Of a DNA stretch of 64,000 nt, positions 42,724-54,697 are shown piece after piece (position 1 is the stretch's first letter; each line of letters opens with the position of its first letter). Made by a program: the position numbers and the translations under genes. Origin of the DNA: Choristoneura fumiferana (Eukaryota > Arthropoda > Insecta > Lepidoptera > Tortricidae); the NCBI RefSeq assembly GCF_025370935.1, contig NC_133482.1, forward strand, positions 16,622,162 through 16,686,161, written 5' to 3'. The notes below the pieces were generated by a model that was given only the letters and a program-made list of their open reading frames with translations, was not told the DNA's origin and made no database searches.

Positions 42724-43115
42724 ATTTATTTATTTATTCCAACATAAAATTACAGCATTACAGTAAACACCAATGCGCTTTAAAATTCAAATTATACATA
42801 CAAAAATACATAAAATACATAGAAAAAAAACTATGAATACCTAGGGATTTTTGAACGTCGTCTTCGTCGCTACCCTAAAACGACGGAACACCACACCCTC
42901 TGGCCAGAAGTCGGAGCGCAGGAACATCTGCTGGTGCTTGGCAGGCACTTGGAGTCTAAATGAGCTGAAATTGTTAGCCCTTTGAGACTCGAGCGGGATG
43001 ATGGACAGCTGGGCTCCTTGTAACCGGGCCTTTACTGCCTCGCGGACGTGCTCGAACACCTTCTCAGGCGTCGTCTTCTTGTCCAACCGAGACAGGTAGA
43101 GACAGGGAGAAATGA
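42724..43115 (-). pseudogene. Retroelement ORF1/gag-like C-terminus with 3' tail
   Basis: The minus strand reads I-S-P-C-L-Y-L-S-R-L-D-K-K-T-T-P-E-K-V-F, then F-S-S-F-R-L-Q-V-P, D-F-W-P-E-G-V-V-F-R-R-F-R and stops at TAG (42841-42843). Hydrophobic-L-S-R-L, S-F-R-L and (F/W)-W-P-x-G-x-x-x-R-R-F are hallmarks of the C-terminal domain of an abundant lepidopteran ORF1/gag-like family. A 3' UTR of about 100 bp and an (AAAT)n tail (42724-42738) follow directly, so no reverse transcriptase lies downstream. No stop or frameshift in the 91 codons seen; 5'-truncated. Confidence 0.6.
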
Positions 43116-43355
43116 TGAGGCCTTGGTATCATACATTAATGAGATGGACTCGACTATAGAGGTCTATCTCCCTAAGGAAGCGTAATTTTTGTGTTGTGAG
43201 GCGCGTATTTTCGGTCGCATAATTATGGTTTCATGCAATTGTCCTATTCGTGTACTCGTACAAATAATTTTGAACCGCTGTGTGGCATAATGACTTTTGT
43301 ATTAAAATCAGTTGCAGCAGAAATTACGCCACCGAAAATACACGACTCACAGCTG
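43116..43355. other. Unassigned spacer
   Basis: No feature recognised. Confidence 0.4.
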
Positions 43356-43799
43356 AAAAAAAATCGGCCAAGTGCGAGTCGGACTCGCGCACCGAGGGTT
43401 CCGTAAAAAATATTAAAAATATTTTTATTTTATGATGTAACTTAAAATTTACGCTTTTCGCAATTTTTCCTATATCTGTGCTATAAGACGTTGCTTCGTA
43501 CCAAATTTCAAGATTCTGAGTTCACGGGAATTACCCTGTAGGTAGGGTTTGATTCCCTTGCGAGTGTCGAAAATTTGCAGTATAAACGGCTGTATTTTTT
43601 GATTGCGTTGGCTTAGAAGTTTGATTTTTTCATAGCTTCAAGAGACAGTAGACCTGAGTGTTTGATATGAATTTCAGCTTGATACCTCCACAGATTCCTG
43701 AGAAAAAGGGTCTTGACAGACAGACAGACAGATGGACGGTCAATAACTGATCCAATAAGGGTTCCGTTTTTTCCTTTTGAGGTACGGAACCCTAAAAAA
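43356..43799. repeat. Family G, near full length
   Basis: AAAATCGGCCAAGTGCGAGTC at the left, GGTACGGAACCCTAAAAA at the right, interior CAGACCTGAGTGTTTGATAT and a CAGA run. The last 45 bp form their own short hairpin (GGGTTCCGTTTTTTCC / GGTACGGAACCC). Confidence 0.8.
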
Positions 43800-44457
43800 T
43801 ACGTTCAACTATCTTCTTCTTAATGATACACCATGAGGATATGCTAGCAGACAGTCACAATTGCTTAACTATTGCCTAATTATCATTAACAAAGCATTTA
43901 AGCTATTCAACGTGCAATTTATCAGCTCAGCTCTGAAACTCTACTATATTCGAGACAATAGAAACGATCCGAATTTACGGAATAGAATTGGACCCATTGA
44001 GTTCCTTCGTTTAAAATTGATACAAGAATTCTCGGGGATTCTGGATATTATAAATTCCAATGCGGAGTGGGAAACGGAATACCCCGATATTGGTAATAAC
44101 ACAATGCGATATTGTATACGGGGTATGATAAGAGGTGAATAATTAGACGTATTGAAATTGGTGATAGTGGTTATGTATGTTAGTTACTGCGGGTGATATT
44201 GACTATTATCGTATTGCTAGATCAAATTAACTGGCTATCTGGAAAAGCTTTTATTAATTAATTATTTGTTTCGATCAATTATCTGGTGCTCTGAGTTGGT
44301 ATGCTACCAAATTCATCTCCAATTTTATTATCCGAAAATATTAAACGCTTACATACCTACGTCAAATAGCGGGTTAGGACGTCTATATGTCTATCGTCAT
44401 GGACATGATGTCTGTCCATATGGACGAATGACGGATGGACGGATGACCAATTTGGTC
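43800..44457. other. Unassigned, with a 93-codon frame
   Basis: The plus frame 43861-44142 reads in part N-R-I-G-P-I-E-F-L-R-L-K-L-I-Q-E-F-S-G-I. It has no recognised domain, an alternative-codon start, and no matching splice or repeat signature. Probably chance. Confidence 0.3.
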
Positions 44458-44555
44458 GCATCCAACTGAAGCAACTGGAGGTCTATAGGGTAGGCCTATG
44501 TCCAACAGTGCACGTCTTATGACTGATATGATGATGATGATGATGATGATGATAC
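44458..44555 (+). pseudogene. RTE LINE 3' tip with (GAT)n
   Basis: GAAGCAACTGGAGGTCTATA, CCTATGTCCAACAGTGCACG, then (ATG)n at about 44528-44553. Short 5'-truncated copy. Confidence 0.8.
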
Positions 44556-44944
44556 GTCAAATAGTAGGTATGTGTGGTGTCATCTATTGCAACTATCATA
44601 CTTTGAACCTCTTCCATAATGAGCGACCACGTTAATAAATATCTGTAAAAAGAAAACACCAATGTCTGTTTTTTGAAGGGCGGACGATGGATGCAATATG
44701 GTGACGAAAGCATAAGATGGATAAGACTTTTATTAAACTTCGATTAATATTTTGGTGTAAAAATGTTTAGAAATTTGAGTGATGGTGATAATCTTCCTAA
44801 TAATGGTGAAGTATCACTTTACAAATACGTACCATTTACATCTGTAGATGTAAACAGGTAATTTTCCCCTACATAAGTGGATAGTGAAGTATAAAAGGAA
44901 TGCACTGAAAATATGTAATATAGAAAAAAATACGATTATTTACT
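44556..44944. other. Unassigned sequence
   Basis: No feature recognised. Confidence 0.4.
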
Positions 44945-45254
44945 CATCCCAGCCTACATACGTCCCACTGCTGGGCACAGACCTCCTCTCAGAACAAGAG
45001 GGCTTGGGCCATAGTTCCCACGCGGATCCAGTGCGGATTGGGAACTTCACACACACCATTGAATTGCTTCGCAGATTTGTGCAGGTTTCCTCACGATGTT
45101 TTCCTTCACCGCAAGGCTCGTGGTAAATTTCAAATGTAATTCCGCACATGAATTTCGAAAAACTCAGAGGTGCGAGCCGGGGTTTGAACCCACGACCCTC
45201 TGCTTGAGAGGCGATAGGTCAAACCACTAGGCCACCACGGCATCTCATCTCATC
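44945..45254 (-). mobile_element. SINE-A, full length
   Basis: Minus strand, tail to head complete. ATTTACT occurs on both sides (44938-44944 and 45255-45261), a likely target duplication. Frames on both strands are shadows. Confidence 0.88.
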
Positions 45255-45261
45255 ATTTACT

Positions 45262-45782
45262 ACAACAATAAAATTATCCTACTATTTTTCAACTATGTTC
45301 TCTTTTTTCAACCAATTGTAGTCATATCCATATCACGTATATTGTTCGATATGATTTTGACGTAAATTGCATCCGTCGTCCGCTCACTGGATTTTGTACA
45401 TCCTAGCTTTGCTCCAATGGAAGCACCCTAAAGACTAAAATCAAACGAAGGTACATCTCTCCTGGAACAATCACCCGCTTCGTTGAATCATACGCTATGA
45501 TTCGAGACAGCGATTCCGCCAACTCTGATTGCGAATGTAGAATTTTAAGACCATTAAGGTTTTTAGTATAATGAGATAACATTTGATACTAGCATTTAGC
45601 CGCTGCTTCGCTCGCGTTTACTGTAAGGTATCGGTAAAGCAAGCAAAACAAAGCAAATAGACGCATCTATGCTGACAACAGTCAATTGACCGATTCAGGA
45701 CTTGATCTAAATATGGAAGGCGGATTTGATGCATCAGTTTTCAAGTGTAAGACAAATATTTCTTTAACATCATTATTATCAT
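45262..45782. other. Unassigned sequence
   Basis: A short HEL-like motif (GCCGCTGCTTCGCTCGCGTT) at 45600-45619 hints at an eroded Helitron end. Confidence 0.4.
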
Positions 45783-45895
45783 CAGACGAAAGACCTGCTG
45801 AACAAAGGCCTTGCCCTTAGAATACCACAATGAACGACAACTTGCCACCTGCATCCACTGGTTGCCTGCAATTCTCTATATGTCGTCAGTCCACT
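45783..45895 (-). pseudogene. RTE LINE 3' end, old
   Basis: CCTGCTGAACAAAGGCCTTGCC and CACAATGAACGACAACTTGCC, CTGCATCCACTGG match the RTE 3' end in reverse with many changes. Confidence 0.6.
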
Positions 45896-46987
45896 TTAGT
45901 TATTTTTTATTTGTATTGATGAAAAAAATTAATCTTCACCGAACTTCTAACCAAATTAAGTTATCACTAATTGAATCGTTGAGATTAAATTTTTCTCTTG
46001 TACTCTGATATTCGTGCTGCCACGGCATAATTTTTCAGCTATAGTTTTAAGTAAAGGAATACAATTAAAGACGCACTTATAATTATTATACGACAGACTC
46101 AGCATAATATCTCGGCAAGCGCCGAGACAAATTATTTGTCTGTCTTTCGATACTACAACATTTATTTTTTATTTATTTATTTGTTACTAATCATCTATGG
46201 AGTCCTGTGTATTCCGAAATAAAGATTATTATTATTTATTTTCTTGCTTCCTATTCAACAAATGAGATAATCTTGAATTACCTTGAATTTTTTGTTGAGT
46301 CAAATGATATTACACAATCTTTCTTTTTTCTAATAATTTATTCTACATTTTTGGAAAAATAAACGAAATACCTACTTATTCTTGTTTATCTTCGACAGAA
46401 ATTATATTTAATAGAGAAAAACTTCATTTCTGTCTATATTTGATATTTCCAGGCTTTGTTTGAAATTTAATTTGATAAACAAGAACGTTTTAATGCAACA
46501 ATTCTGAGACGCCATGACGGATTATCCTGCTCATAATTCTGGGTGAATAATGTTCTAGAGGTGATGTTCTGTTTACGTTTCATTTCGACTTAATAATATC
46601 GAAGAATTTTTCACTAAACAAAATTTGCTCATCACTTTTTTCAAAGTTTATTATTTTTACACAGTTGTACGTGTTACTATATCTTGTTTTAATAAAACTT
46701 CGTGCTGTGAAGCCAGTACATTTCATAATGGTTATACAGTACAATAATTATTAAATATACTGGCTTCTAAATTGCAAAGTACTTACGAGTAAAAGTAATA
46801 AGTGCTTACTTTGCAGTTAAAAAAACGATGGAAAGTTTTATTGATAGATCGAGCGAGAAGCGTGTTTTTTTTTTAATTTTTATCTATCGCTATATCGAAA
46901 TACAAGTTAATTCTCGCTTTTTGTATGTATTCTTGTTCCCTTATCAGAAATACAGTAGGGAATTTAAATGTACGAGTACGCCATAGT
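45896..46987. other. AT-rich stretch with a retroelement tail
   Basis: GAAATAAAGATTATTATTATT near 46217-46237 looks like a poly(A)-signal/(ATT)n tail of a plus-strand retroelement. CTCGGCAAGCGCCGAG (46113-46128) is a small perfect hairpin. Confidence 0.4.
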
Positions 46988-47235
46988 TGAAGGGTCCACG
47001 GAAAGAACGTGCTAGTCACCTAAGCAACTTTTTGAGTTATAGCGGTTTGAAACTTAGTCATCACGAACACTTACTATGGTTACCATTTATTTAAAAGATA
47101 AAAAAATAGATTTTATATTGTTTTCAGATTATTTAATTCAGTGGTAAGTCATAGTACTTCGTGAGCTCTACATTTTGAGATTAAAATCTCAATTTAAAAA
47201 AGGTGACTAGGCATGTTCTTTCCGTGGACCCTTCA
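46988..47235. mobile_element. 248-bp MITE (TGAAGGGTCCACGG ends)
   Basis: TGAAGGGTCCACGGAAAGAAC and GTTCTTTCCGTGGACCCTTCA are perfect 21-bp inverted ends, continued by TAGTCACCT/AGGTGACTAG. Further copies are at 54698-54939 and, by duplication, 57856-58098. Confidence 0.88.
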
Positions 47236-47399
47236 GTTAAGCTTGGTTTGAATGGAAGGCACACAGAGGCAAGTTTAATTCCTTAAGCTTTGCTTTATGT
47301 GTAAAAAAAATAATTAAATTATCTTCTCGTCATTTAATTTAGGTTTTAAAAACAAAAACAGCTCAGTGATTCAAAAAACTAACCAAATTTTTAATGTTA

Positions 47400-47800
47400 G
47401 GCACTTGTCCCACCGCCGACGATGAGCGAGAAGCGAGTAGAGCGAGTAACAAGAAACGAGTGGGCGAGCAGCGAGAAGCGAGAGTAGTTTTGTCGCTCGG
47501 CTGTAAGCGAGTGTTCGCGTGCGACGGGCGATTACTCGCTCCACTCGACTCGCTCGTGCGGGGCGGCCGCCAAGCTGACATCGCTGAGCGAGTATCTATA
47601 GCTCAGCGAGTTTTATAGCTCTTGTCGCTGCGACAAAAGATGTAAGAGCGAGTTCTCGCCGACAGTGTGAACAGCCAGCGATCAACTATTAATATATGTG
47701 TCTCTTTTACTCACACAGGATCTTATATCTTTTGTTCGTTTCTTGAGCGAGAAAATAGTCGATAGCCAATCGTTTCCTCGCTGGCGGTGAGACAAGTGCC
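47400..47800 (-). mobile_element. 401-bp MITE, inverted partner of 36.8 kb
   Basis: Ends GGCACTTGTCCCACCGCC and GGCGGTGAGACAAGTGCC. Left-centre is rich in GCGAG units (47421-47490). Same family as 36814-37187 in opposite orientation. Confidence 0.82.
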
Positions 47801-48237
47801 ATAAGCCGTTTTGCCTGACTGAAACATTATCTGGACCGTTTTCGGAAACAATAAAACGGTTGGATGGTTTTAAGCGCCATCTTCCCGGCTGAAGCTTTTG
47901 TCGGATAACTGCAATCGCTCATCGAATTAAGGAGGTTGTTTACGTTTCGTTATTAGAAACTGATGAATTTGGAATAAGAATACGGATTGAGACGGGAGAT
48001 TGTGAAAACGTGAGATTACTTTACTCTGCATCGTTTGACAGTATTACGATAATATTTTTAATAGTTATTAGTAACTCAAAATTGAAATAATAAGAATATT
48101 TGTACTATATTAAATAAAGAAAGAACAAAAAAATCATGTCAATTAAGGTTTTTCAAAAAATGACAAACGGTAATAGTGACAACTTGTGTCACGAAATGGT
48201 CCTAACAACCAAAACTTATGATTATGACTAAATAATC
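47801..48237. other. Unassigned sequence
   Basis: No feature recognised. Confidence 0.4.
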
Positions 48238-48534
48238 TTCATCATGTCAACCGAAAGACGTCCACTGCTGGACATAGGCCTCCCCCAAGGCTTTCCACTC
48301 AGACCGGTCTTGTGCTTTCTGCATCCACCGCGATCCCGCGAACTTAAACAGGTCGTCGCTCCATCTTGTTGGAGGCCTACAGACAGCTCGTCTACCGGTC
48401 TGCAGACGCCATTCGAGAATCTTCTGACCCCATCGGCCATCAGTCCTGCGAGCGATATGCCCTGCCCACTGCCACTTCAGTTTCGGAATAATGCTACTTC
48501 TAACTTTTAGGACAATTCCATACACAAACGACAA
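48238..48534 (-). pseudogene. RTE LINE C-terminus, well preserved
   Basis: One 95-codon minus frame is uninterrupted: K-L-K-W-Q-W-A-G-H-I-A-R-R-T-D-G-R-W-G-Q, R-P-P-T-R-W-S-D-D-L, S-R-W-M-Q-K-A-Q-D-R-S-E-W, G-E-A-Y-V-Q-Q-W-T-S-F-G. Younger than most RTE scraps here but 5'-truncated. Confidence 0.9.
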
Positions 48535-49532
48535 ATATTAAAATATACTGCCCTGAGTCGAAACACTCTTGACAGAGTGGACGTGGTCGTTGGTTGAAGA
48601 TTAGTAGTAAACCTTTATAACGACTTTCTTGGAAAAACAGCGTGGTTGGTTCCCTATTCCTACTTAGTCAAATAGAATTTTTATTTAGCTCTCTCCAGCG
48701 GCCTTATTATTTAACTCAAACACGCTTGGAATCATAATCGTTCTCACCGCTTCTTTCTGTCACACGGTGTAAGACGACAGTAGAAAGAGATGGTGAATGC
48801 AATCGTGAATGTAAGTGCGTTAGACAATAAAGATAAAGATAATTTATTTGTCAAACATGAGTTCCTATATACAATTATTAAATTGAATATATAGATGTAC
48901 AATAATTTAATACGGCTTTAGGTCCGGGTATCAAGTGCATAGAAGAAGAACTCAGAATAATGTACGTACGTAACGCCGCCTTCGCTGTGCGATGCAGGCT
49001 AAACGGCTGCGGGGATGATTCGTGACGTCATCGTAAAGTACGATGAACCGCAGCGTTAAATGTTGTGGAGTCAACAAAAATATTTGATTTTTTTTAACAA
49101 CAATATTGGGCTGCACTCGCCACATCACTTGCTAGTTGCTGAAACATCCCGAATTAATTTTGTAACACAAGGCATGCATTTAAAATAATGCTAAAGCAGA
49201 GACCGCTGCTCCCATCCGGTCCTGCATATTTCAATCGCCATCTTTCAAGGTGGCAGCTTAAAAGGCCGTCAACACAAATAAGAGGCTCTGAAATTTACTG
49301 TTACTATGCCGACCCTACTTCGTAAAGCTATCAAACTCAAAAACGCGTCGACCCCCACTAAGTTGGAGGGTAAGCTATTGGTTAAAATAAAAAATAACGC
49401 CGAACTACGCGTCGGTAAACCATAAACTGGTCCCTTTTGAGGGGCTGACGCGGGTTCTGAGTTGCAAGTAGAAGCGAAAGGAGACGTACAAAAAGAGGTT
49501 TATTAAAGCAGACGTCACTCCGTCTATATAAT
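48535..49532. other. Unassigned, with minor repeat scraps
   Basis: ACACTCTTGACAGAGTGGACG (48560-48580) is the inverted partner of 12.88 kb. AATAAAGATAAAGATAATTT near 48825-48844 resembles a retroelement tail. Confidence 0.4.
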
Positions 49533-49900
49533 ACTAGCTTTTGCCCGCGGCTTCGCTCGCGTTTAAATTTGAGTAAACATACATTTACTTTCTGCGATCC
49601 TTTTTTCGTGTTTTGATCATTTTTCGGGAGGATTATATGGAAATACAAATACAAATAGATTTTCTTTAGACAGATGATGCAAATTTTGTAATACAAAAAT
49701 CGACCTACATACGTAATTTATTATGATTCTTACCAACTTTGAAACCCTGCTTCGCTGATTCAGGGTTGGAATTTTAGAAAACGTTAAAGTACGTACTACG
49801 CGTTTCTTTTGCCCGCGAATTCATACACGAAATAGGATTATATCCCGAGAAATTGTAAAGTTCCCGCGGGACATGAATTACTGTTATGATCTATTCTGAT
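49533..49900 (-). mobile_element. HEL fragments
   Basis: ACTAGCTTTTGCCCGCGGCT, CTTCGCTCGCGTTTAAA at 49533-49566 is a clean HEL end. 49800-49870 (TTTCTTTTGCCCGCGAATTC, AAAGTTCCCGCGGGAC) is a second diverged piece. Confidence 0.55.
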
Positions 49901-50244
49901 ATTCTTAATTGTCGATTAGAGACACATTGTAGCTATCTATTACTTATTGAAATAATTTTGAAAATGTGCCTCAAAATTGAAACTTATTTTTATTCTGCGG
50001 AAAGTTTGCAATTTTTCTTAAAAAATAGTCTAATGTCAATCAGGGATAGTGTATCTTTCTATTGATAAAATAATTATTTAAATCAGCTAAATAGTTTCAG
50101 AGATGACTCCACAAACAAAGAAAAAAAACAAAGTTGAGATATTCCTATTCTTTTTATTTCTCTAATCTTTGCCCTAGTGCACCTCTGCATTACTTTAGTC
50201 ATCTATGCCAAATTTTTTACACCGTAGCATGCTAACGGTTGTTT
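49901..50244. other. AT-rich stretch
   Basis: No feature recognised. Confidence 0.4.
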
Positions 50245-50436
50245 GCTCTGAAGATGAGCTCTGGTTGAGTTCGAAACTCGTCAGTGTAAAGTGTGGTGGT
50301 GATAGATGGATTTGTGTGATTTGTGTGTTCTTACAGTGTGGAGGTGGAGGAACTGCATTAAAAACACATTGCATTGCACAAAAGGAGCTATCATAAAGTC
50401 GCGGGTGGGCAAAGTAATTGTGTCAGCTCGTTGAAC
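50245..50436 (+). repeat. Family E copy
   Basis: GCTCTGAAGATGAGCTCTGG, GTGTGGAGGTGGAGGAACTG, AGTCGCGGGTGGGCAAAG. It lacks the inverted left arm seen at 3463. Confidence 0.7.
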
Positions 50437-50749
50437 GTACATGTAAATTTCGTATCTATGCTATCACCCTGAGAAGTTCAGTCATCAGCAGCCAACCCTG
50501 GCTGCAGCATCAGGCGGTGTATATCATATAAACGCATTGTCATTGAAATTTAACAATCATGTATCTTTAGCGTGTGCCATCAACTTTTGAGGAGTTCCTT
50601 TCTACGGCGACGATCCTCACCAGAATCAGTAGGATGTCACTGCTAAATAATTGTTACCAGATTTACATCAGTTTGTCAAATCTCCAGTCCCCAGTTTTAT
50701 TGTTTAGCTTATGCGTTTTCTGATTCAGTTGGTAAGTAAGTAGGTATAA
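50437..50749. other. Unassigned sequence
   Basis: No feature recognised. Confidence 0.4.
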
Positions 50750-51342
50750 AAATCCTCTTATTCGTTTTATCCCGTGGGATATTCGAAAAATCTTTGAAAC
50801 AGTTTTTAACTACTGCATGCCAAATTTGAAGTTTCTAATAATTATAGTTACTCAAATAGGGCCATTTTGAAGTGAAAATATAAAATCCCATTTATTCCCT
50901 ATCCGTGGGAATTTGATAAATCCTGAAAATAGTTTTAGCTGTTAGTATTACCTACTTGTTTACCAAAATTCGAAGTCTCTAATAATTATAGTTACGGTAA
51001 AAGGCTCAATAATTGAAAGAGAAAATACAAATCCCATTTATTCACTATCCCGTGGGAATTTCGAGAAATCCTCAAAACCGTTTTTAGCTGTTAGTATTAC
51101 CTACTTGCATGCCAAATTTGAAGTTTCTAATAATTATAGTTACTGAAATAGGGCCATTTCGAAGTGAAAATATAAATCCCATTTATTCCCTATCCCGTGG
51201 GAATTTCGAAAAATCCTTTCTTAGTGCGCGTCTACACGTATTAAGGAACATATATTCCAAATTTCAAGTTTCTAGACCCAGTGGTTTGGGCTGTGCGTTG
51301 ATCTATAAGTCAGTCAGTCAGTCAGTCAGTCAGTCAGTCAGT
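50750..51342 (+). repeat. 145-bp tandem repeat ending in (AGTC)n
   Basis: CGTGGGA recurs at 50773, 50904, 51051 and 51196, with AAATTTGAAGTTTCTAATAA and TAGCTGTTAGTATTACC in register: three to four units of 131-147 bp. The block ends in an (AGTC)n microsatellite at 51308-51342. Overall it resembles one dispersed lepidopteran repeat whose internal segment has expanded. Confidence 0.8.
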
Positions 51343-51492
51343 TTCTTCTTTTATATATATAGATATATAGATAAATGAACTATAAATACTTTGCTCACCA
51401 TGTATGTCTGTGCAACAAAAGTATGTCAAAAGCTTTTCCGCTTCCACATTGTAAGAACACGCAAAAATCACACAAACATAACTATCACAACT

Positions 51493-51636
51493 AGGTACAG
51501 TCAACGTCATAAGTAAGTGATCACTTTTGTACCTTGTCACTTTAACGTCATGTTTGAAAAGCCATACGAAATTGTGTATCGACTGAAAGCGACAAGTTAC
51601 ATAAATGATCACTTATTTATGACGTTGACTGTACCT
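51493..51636. mobile_element. 144-bp MITE
   Basis: AGGTACAGTCAACGTCATAA and TTATGACGTTGACTGTACCT are perfect 20-bp inverted ends; TGATCACTT continues the pairing. No clear target duplication. Confidence 0.82.
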
Positions 51637-52430
51637 TATTAAGCGTTCGGAACCAACATCATCATTATGAGATCTGGTATTTTTTGTACATAACAACTAT
51701 TAAAAAGTCCCTTTTAATTTATTTTCATTTCCTAATTGGTTGTTATGACGTGATATTTTGACATTTTTGACAATTGTAAGGTGGTAGAAAATCTTTTGTA
51801 TTACTTAGTTTTTATTGTATTTATGTCATAGACTTTACAGTTATTTAATACAAATTATCATCGAAAAAAGTTTTGCACTGAATAACTTTTAATTGGAAAA
51901 AAAATCTACGAAAAATAATGATTCTTATGAACTGAAACAAGCAACTTCTCTTGCTAATTAATAAGAAAAAAATCTTTAAACTTTATAAAAAACGACAAAA
52001 TAAAATGCTGCCATTTAATTAACATTTCTTCAAAACAAAACAAGTTTTCGTCTAAAAACAATCAACAGATTTCAAAGATTACAAAGTTAAGCTAAAAATT
52101 CAAATGCCTTTCAATAGCAGGCAACCTTTGAAATCTTATTCCATACGCCTACATCGAATAAAAGCCTATGTGGGTGAAACAACATCTGGAAAATGCCATT
52201 CATCCCTCACTAGGATCTTTCAGTTGACTTATGAAATCTCTGAAATTTGATACCTCCCAGTAATATTTATGAACGAAACCTCATTCCTGGAGATGCAAGA
52301 GTTTAATTATTCATTGGCTTTAAGTTTATACTGGAATGATACGGAGGTACGAAATATAGTAACTTGACTTGTAAACTGTATTATTACTTTATCACTATTA
52401 TTTAGGAAATTCTTCAGTCGTTGAACCAGT
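51637..52430. other. AT-rich stretch, nothing recognised
   Basis: No feature recognised. Confidence 0.4.
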
Positions 52431-52568
52431 ACAGTCGAGTTCATTAAACTGTGAGCAAAAATTTGATCAAAAATATCTGAACACGACTCTATTGTTATGT
52501 TAACGGCGAAAAGCGTGTTCAGATATTTTTTATCAAATTTTTGCTCACAAATTTACAAACCCGACTGT
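52431..52568. mobile_element. 138-bp MITE
   Basis: ACAGTCG and CGACTGT ends; inner arms GTGAGCAAAAATTTGATCAA and TTATCAAATTTTTGCTCAC pair nearly perfectly for about 35 bp. Confidence 0.8.
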
Positions 52569-52948
52569 TTCTACCATGTATCAGTATTGCGAGTTCTTTT
52601 TTTGTCATTTGTCTCAACTGTTTGTTATAATTTTCTGTCCAATTATAGAAGATACAAAATTATAAACTTAACAGTAGAAACAATATTACGTGGCCAATTT
52701 CATACATCAAAATTAATTAAATCGTAAAATGTCTCTTGTCTAATAAACAGAATTATTGAAATCGGAAACTCTAAACTCCAAAATTTCGTAAGCCGTAAAC
52801 AGATTGTCTACAAACAAACAAGCTACAGGCTGCCAGCAAAATTTTTCACCTTTCTCTCTTATTAGATTTATGAGTCCATATATACGTGTATGAAATCGAT
52901 AAAGATTAAAATTTTGGTTACGTCGATGATCTAATCTAAGTTTGCAAC
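52569..52948. other. Unassigned sequence
   Basis: Unique left flank of the duplicated segment; no feature recognised. Confidence 0.4.
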
Positions 52949-53860
52949 AAATAGCGCTGTAAATATTTATATGGGTAGCTTCTTACCACTTACTATTTTA
53001 ATGCCAAAGAGCTTGTCCTGAGCGGTTTCTGCCAAGACACTGAAATTGAAATATAAATAAGCCTTTATACTTTCAATAACGCTAATAATCTAAATGGTCA
53101 CCTTCGGCACGGACCGGATAAAATACCGAGGTTTTCTCAAAAGACTACATTATGGGCATATTCGAAAATGAGCGTAAAGGTTTTAAAAGAGTTGATAAAG
53201 CGTACGCGAATCAGTGGCGTTGCTAACATCCGTAGGCTTCGATAATCGCTTACCATCAAATGGGCTTCATGGAAGGCCTTTGCATCTATGACAAATGATT
53301 TAAGCATTGTATCAGCAGCATTTTCTCTGGTGGTTTAATAAACGTATAAAAACGGAGCAAATTCCGGCCACAACTGATATAGAAAGATATAGAAAACGCT
53401 AAAATCTGGAAACAAGCTTGGTCGTGCTGGCTGTACTGTACACCTTTTTGCTACCGACGTGGTAAGATGGAGAATAGAATGGCATTGTATTTTGATTGAT
53501 TAACTCTAATGAACTGTTACGTGATCGCGCAGAACTGTCTGTGTAGTAGTTAGCAGGGAGCCTGTCATATCGCTTAAAGTTGTCTGTCTTTATGATCGAT
53601 TGTCTAACACCTGAAACTGAAAATATTTCAGAACACCTCTTGTGCAGAGGAAGCGAGAGTTGTATGCCATAATCGTAGCAAGTGGAAGGATGTAGTCTCT
53701 GCCTACCCCATAGTCAAAATACCATATACGGGACTTATCACGCTATTTATACACACGTAATATTTACCTTGACGTTACAGTTGCCGTGGTCACGAGTAGA
53801 CTGAAGTGTGGGGTGTCAAGTCTGCCTAGCAGCGCGAGTTCTTCGAACTACCCGCACTTG

Positions 53861-53905
53861 ATCACTAATAGTACCGGCACTCGTATCACGAACTACCCGC
53901 ACTTG
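53861..53905. repeat. 45-bp extra tandem unit in copy 1
   Basis: GAACTACCCGCACTTG occurs twice here but only once at the matching place in copy 2 (near 57040-57060). A repeat-number difference between the copies. Confidence 0.75.
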
Positions 53906-54697
53906 GTCACTTTTATTAGTCACCCTATCACACCGACACAACAACACTAACAACGTCCGATCGTCCCTCCGAACATTCATCCCGACGCGACACTTATTAA
54001 TAACAGGATTCCACGAAGATGAAAGCTTATACCCATCGTCCCGGTTGAAATTCTTATGCTTTTTAATTTAAACTGCTTCACGTACCATTCTGAGTAAAAA
54101 TAACATCTACCTACCCCGTTGGAAAGAGGCGTAATTTTATGTATGTTGTGTACCTCTTGCGTAGGTTACTTAGAATGGGTTAGGTTAAGTTACATTTATT
54201 TATTTTATAAATTTCCTGAAAAAGTCAAGGTTTTTATTATACTTAACAATTAGGACAATCGACAATAGGATAAACATTAATATTCTGATAAACAGTCGTT
54301 CGTCAAACGATATAGAATAGACAAGTTTGCGATTGAAATCAAAACGCTTATAGCGTAGATTTGTCTAGGTCCTCTTCTAACTTGCACCCCGTACCCAGGG
54401 TTCCGCAGTCTCCTTACTTATTAATACAAACGGTTAGGGTCTCGTTGCGAACAGGGTTATGGCGCCACTAAACACGGCTGCCTATTGCTGGCGCAGTTTC
54501 GTCACCGCTGATTTATCTGTTTTATATTGTTTACTGTTTATGGGTGAAGTGTTGTGCTCCAGGGGTTATACAGTGTTATTTAATTGTAGGGGTGTGTATC
54601 TTTGGAACCAAAGTAGAGCAAAGTTTTAACACGCTTTTAGTAATCCTAATAATAAATGCGAAAGTTGTGAGTTCCATACTGCTTTAGCTTATATATA

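Noticed and set aside
43861..44142. 93-codon frame as a host exon
   Set aside because: No domain, no convincing splice sites, alternative-codon start; within the range expected by chance in 64 kb.
50750..51342. CRISPR array, from regularly spaced repeats
   Set aside because: Units are about 145 bp and similar throughout, with no short repeat/unique spacer pattern; the DNA is eukaryotic.
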